Shown here: positions 4,676-5,182 of the stretch, in pieces | How the letters are laid out: every line of letters begins with the position of its first letter | Position numbering within the stretch: position 1 is the first letter of the stretch | Source: an uncultured Sulfurovum sp. | GTDB lineage: Bacteria > Campylobacterota > Campylobacteria > Campylobacterales > Sulfurovaceae | DNA length: 5,182 nucleotides | Assembly (NCBI GenBank): GCA_937938065.1 | Contig: CALDBH010000018.1 | Location: 1-5,182 of the forward strand | Direction: 5' to 3' | Translations under genes and position numbers: made by a program | Notes under the pieces: generated by a model | Told to the model about the DNA's origin: nothing | The model's database searches: none | What the model saw: the letters and a program-made list of their open reading frames with translations, nothing else

Positions 4676-5182
4676 ATGTTTGAACTTAAAGATATTCCAC
4701 TCTTCTCAGGGCTTAGTGAAAGACAATTAACTGAACTCCAAGATCATATACATGTGAAACATTACAGTAAAGACAACATTGTATTTTATGAGGAAGAGAA
4801 GAGTGAGTATCTGCATATTTTACTGCAAGGAAATGTAAGGCTGTATAAGACCAATCCTTCAGGTAAAGAGGTCTATTTACATGGCATGACCGCACCTTCA
4901 CCTCTTGCTTTGTTCCCGGCATTGGAAAGAGTGGCATTTCCTGCGACTTGCGCATTTCTTTCAGAGGGTGCAGTGGGTTTTTTACCACTGGATAAACTGC
5001 ATAAGTGTTTAGAAAATTTAGACTTTTCTTTAGCTATGATCAAGGCTATGTCAAAAAGGATGAAGTTACTTGAAAATCTACTGCATAAAGAGACTATATT
5101 TTCTTCAGAAGCGAAAATCGCAGATCTGATCTCCAATAACGCTAAAATCTTTCAATATTTGAAAAACAATGAAATAGCCTCT
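4676..5182 (+). CDS. Crp/Fnr-family transcriptional regulator, 3' end missing
   Basis: The first 169 residues of a Crp/Fnr-type regulator, starting MFELKDIPLFSGLSERQL. The cyclic-nucleotide-binding-like beta barrel spans about 5-115, with DIPLFSGLSERQLTELQ (6-22), the YLHILLQGNVRLYKTNPSGK stretch (45-64) and a strand ending in VGFLPLDKL (100-108). The long dimer helix follows at about 114-140 (FSLAMIKAMSKRMKLLENLL region). The DNA-binding helix-turn-helix should begin near residue 145 and is mostly beyond the window. Only two Cys are visible (92 and 111), with no N-terminal cluster, so it is not an oxygen-sensing [4Fe-4S] FNR. The Arg and Ser that hold the cAMP phosphate in CRP are not evident (FPATCAF in their place), so cAMP is unlikely. 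It could sense another small molecule, NO, haem or redox. The ATG at 4676 has AAGGA 8 nt upstream. An FNR-type palindrome lies at its predicted promoter. Confidence 0.88.
   Translation, partial: MFELKDIPLFSGLSERQLTELQDHIHVKHYSKDNIVFYEEEKSEYLHILLQGNVRLYKTNPSGKEVYLHGMTAPSPLALFPALERVAFPATCAFLSEGAVGFLPLDKLHKCLENLDFSLAMIKAMSKRMKLLENLLHKETIFSSEAKIADLISNNAKIFQYLKNNEIAS

Noticed and set aside
4713..5136. Two overlapping minus-strand frames (91 and 87 codons)
   Set aside because: Both are antisense to the Crp/Fnr-family gene, which has a promoter, a Shine-Dalgarno and recognisable domains.

Overview
This is chromosomal DNA from a bacterium that most resembles the Campylobacterota (Epsilonproteobacteria), probably a free-living Sulfurovum/Sulfurimonas-like lineage. 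The pointers are AT-rich DNA, TATAAT or TATACT -10 boxes without a good -35 box, the ilvE–SPFH gene pair also known in Campylobacter jejuni (Cj0269c–Cj0268c), and a PDC-type sensor membrane protein of a style common in that phylum. The assignment is by recognition only; no database search was possible.

Layout. Positions 1-490 (minus) hold the 5' part of hisIE (histidine biosynthesis), cut by the window edge. A divergent intergenic region (491-669) carries back-to-back promoters. On the plus strand it leads into a 15-codon leader ORF with a strong ribosome binding site. The stop of this leader overlaps the start of a 2OG-Fe(II) dioxygenase gene (714-1436) in an ATGA junction. A short hairpin region (1475-1504) separates the dioxygenase from the convergent minus-strand operon ilvE (2612-3532) – SPFH/band-7 membrane protein (1514-2602). 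A second divergent region (3533-3735) precedes a plus-strand gene for a PDC-like sensor domain joined to four membrane helices (3736-4584). Last comes the start of a Crp/Fnr-family regulator gene (4676 to the window end). A perfect FNR/CRP-type palindrome sits over its predicted transcription start.

Function. HisIE and IlvE are core amino-acid biosynthesis. The SPFH protein is a membrane scaffold or chaperone-like protein, apparently co-expressed with IlvE. The dioxygenase, the PDC membrane protein and the Crp/Fnr regulator are accessory or sensory genes whose substrates and signals cannot be read from the sequence. No mobile element, CRISPR array, tRNA or rRNA was seen. The most interesting points are the leader-ORF coupling of the dioxygenase, the self-palindrome at the Crp/Fnr start site, and the apparently cytoplasmic PDC-like domain with no output domain. 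I see no clear evidence for a wholly new multi-gene system.
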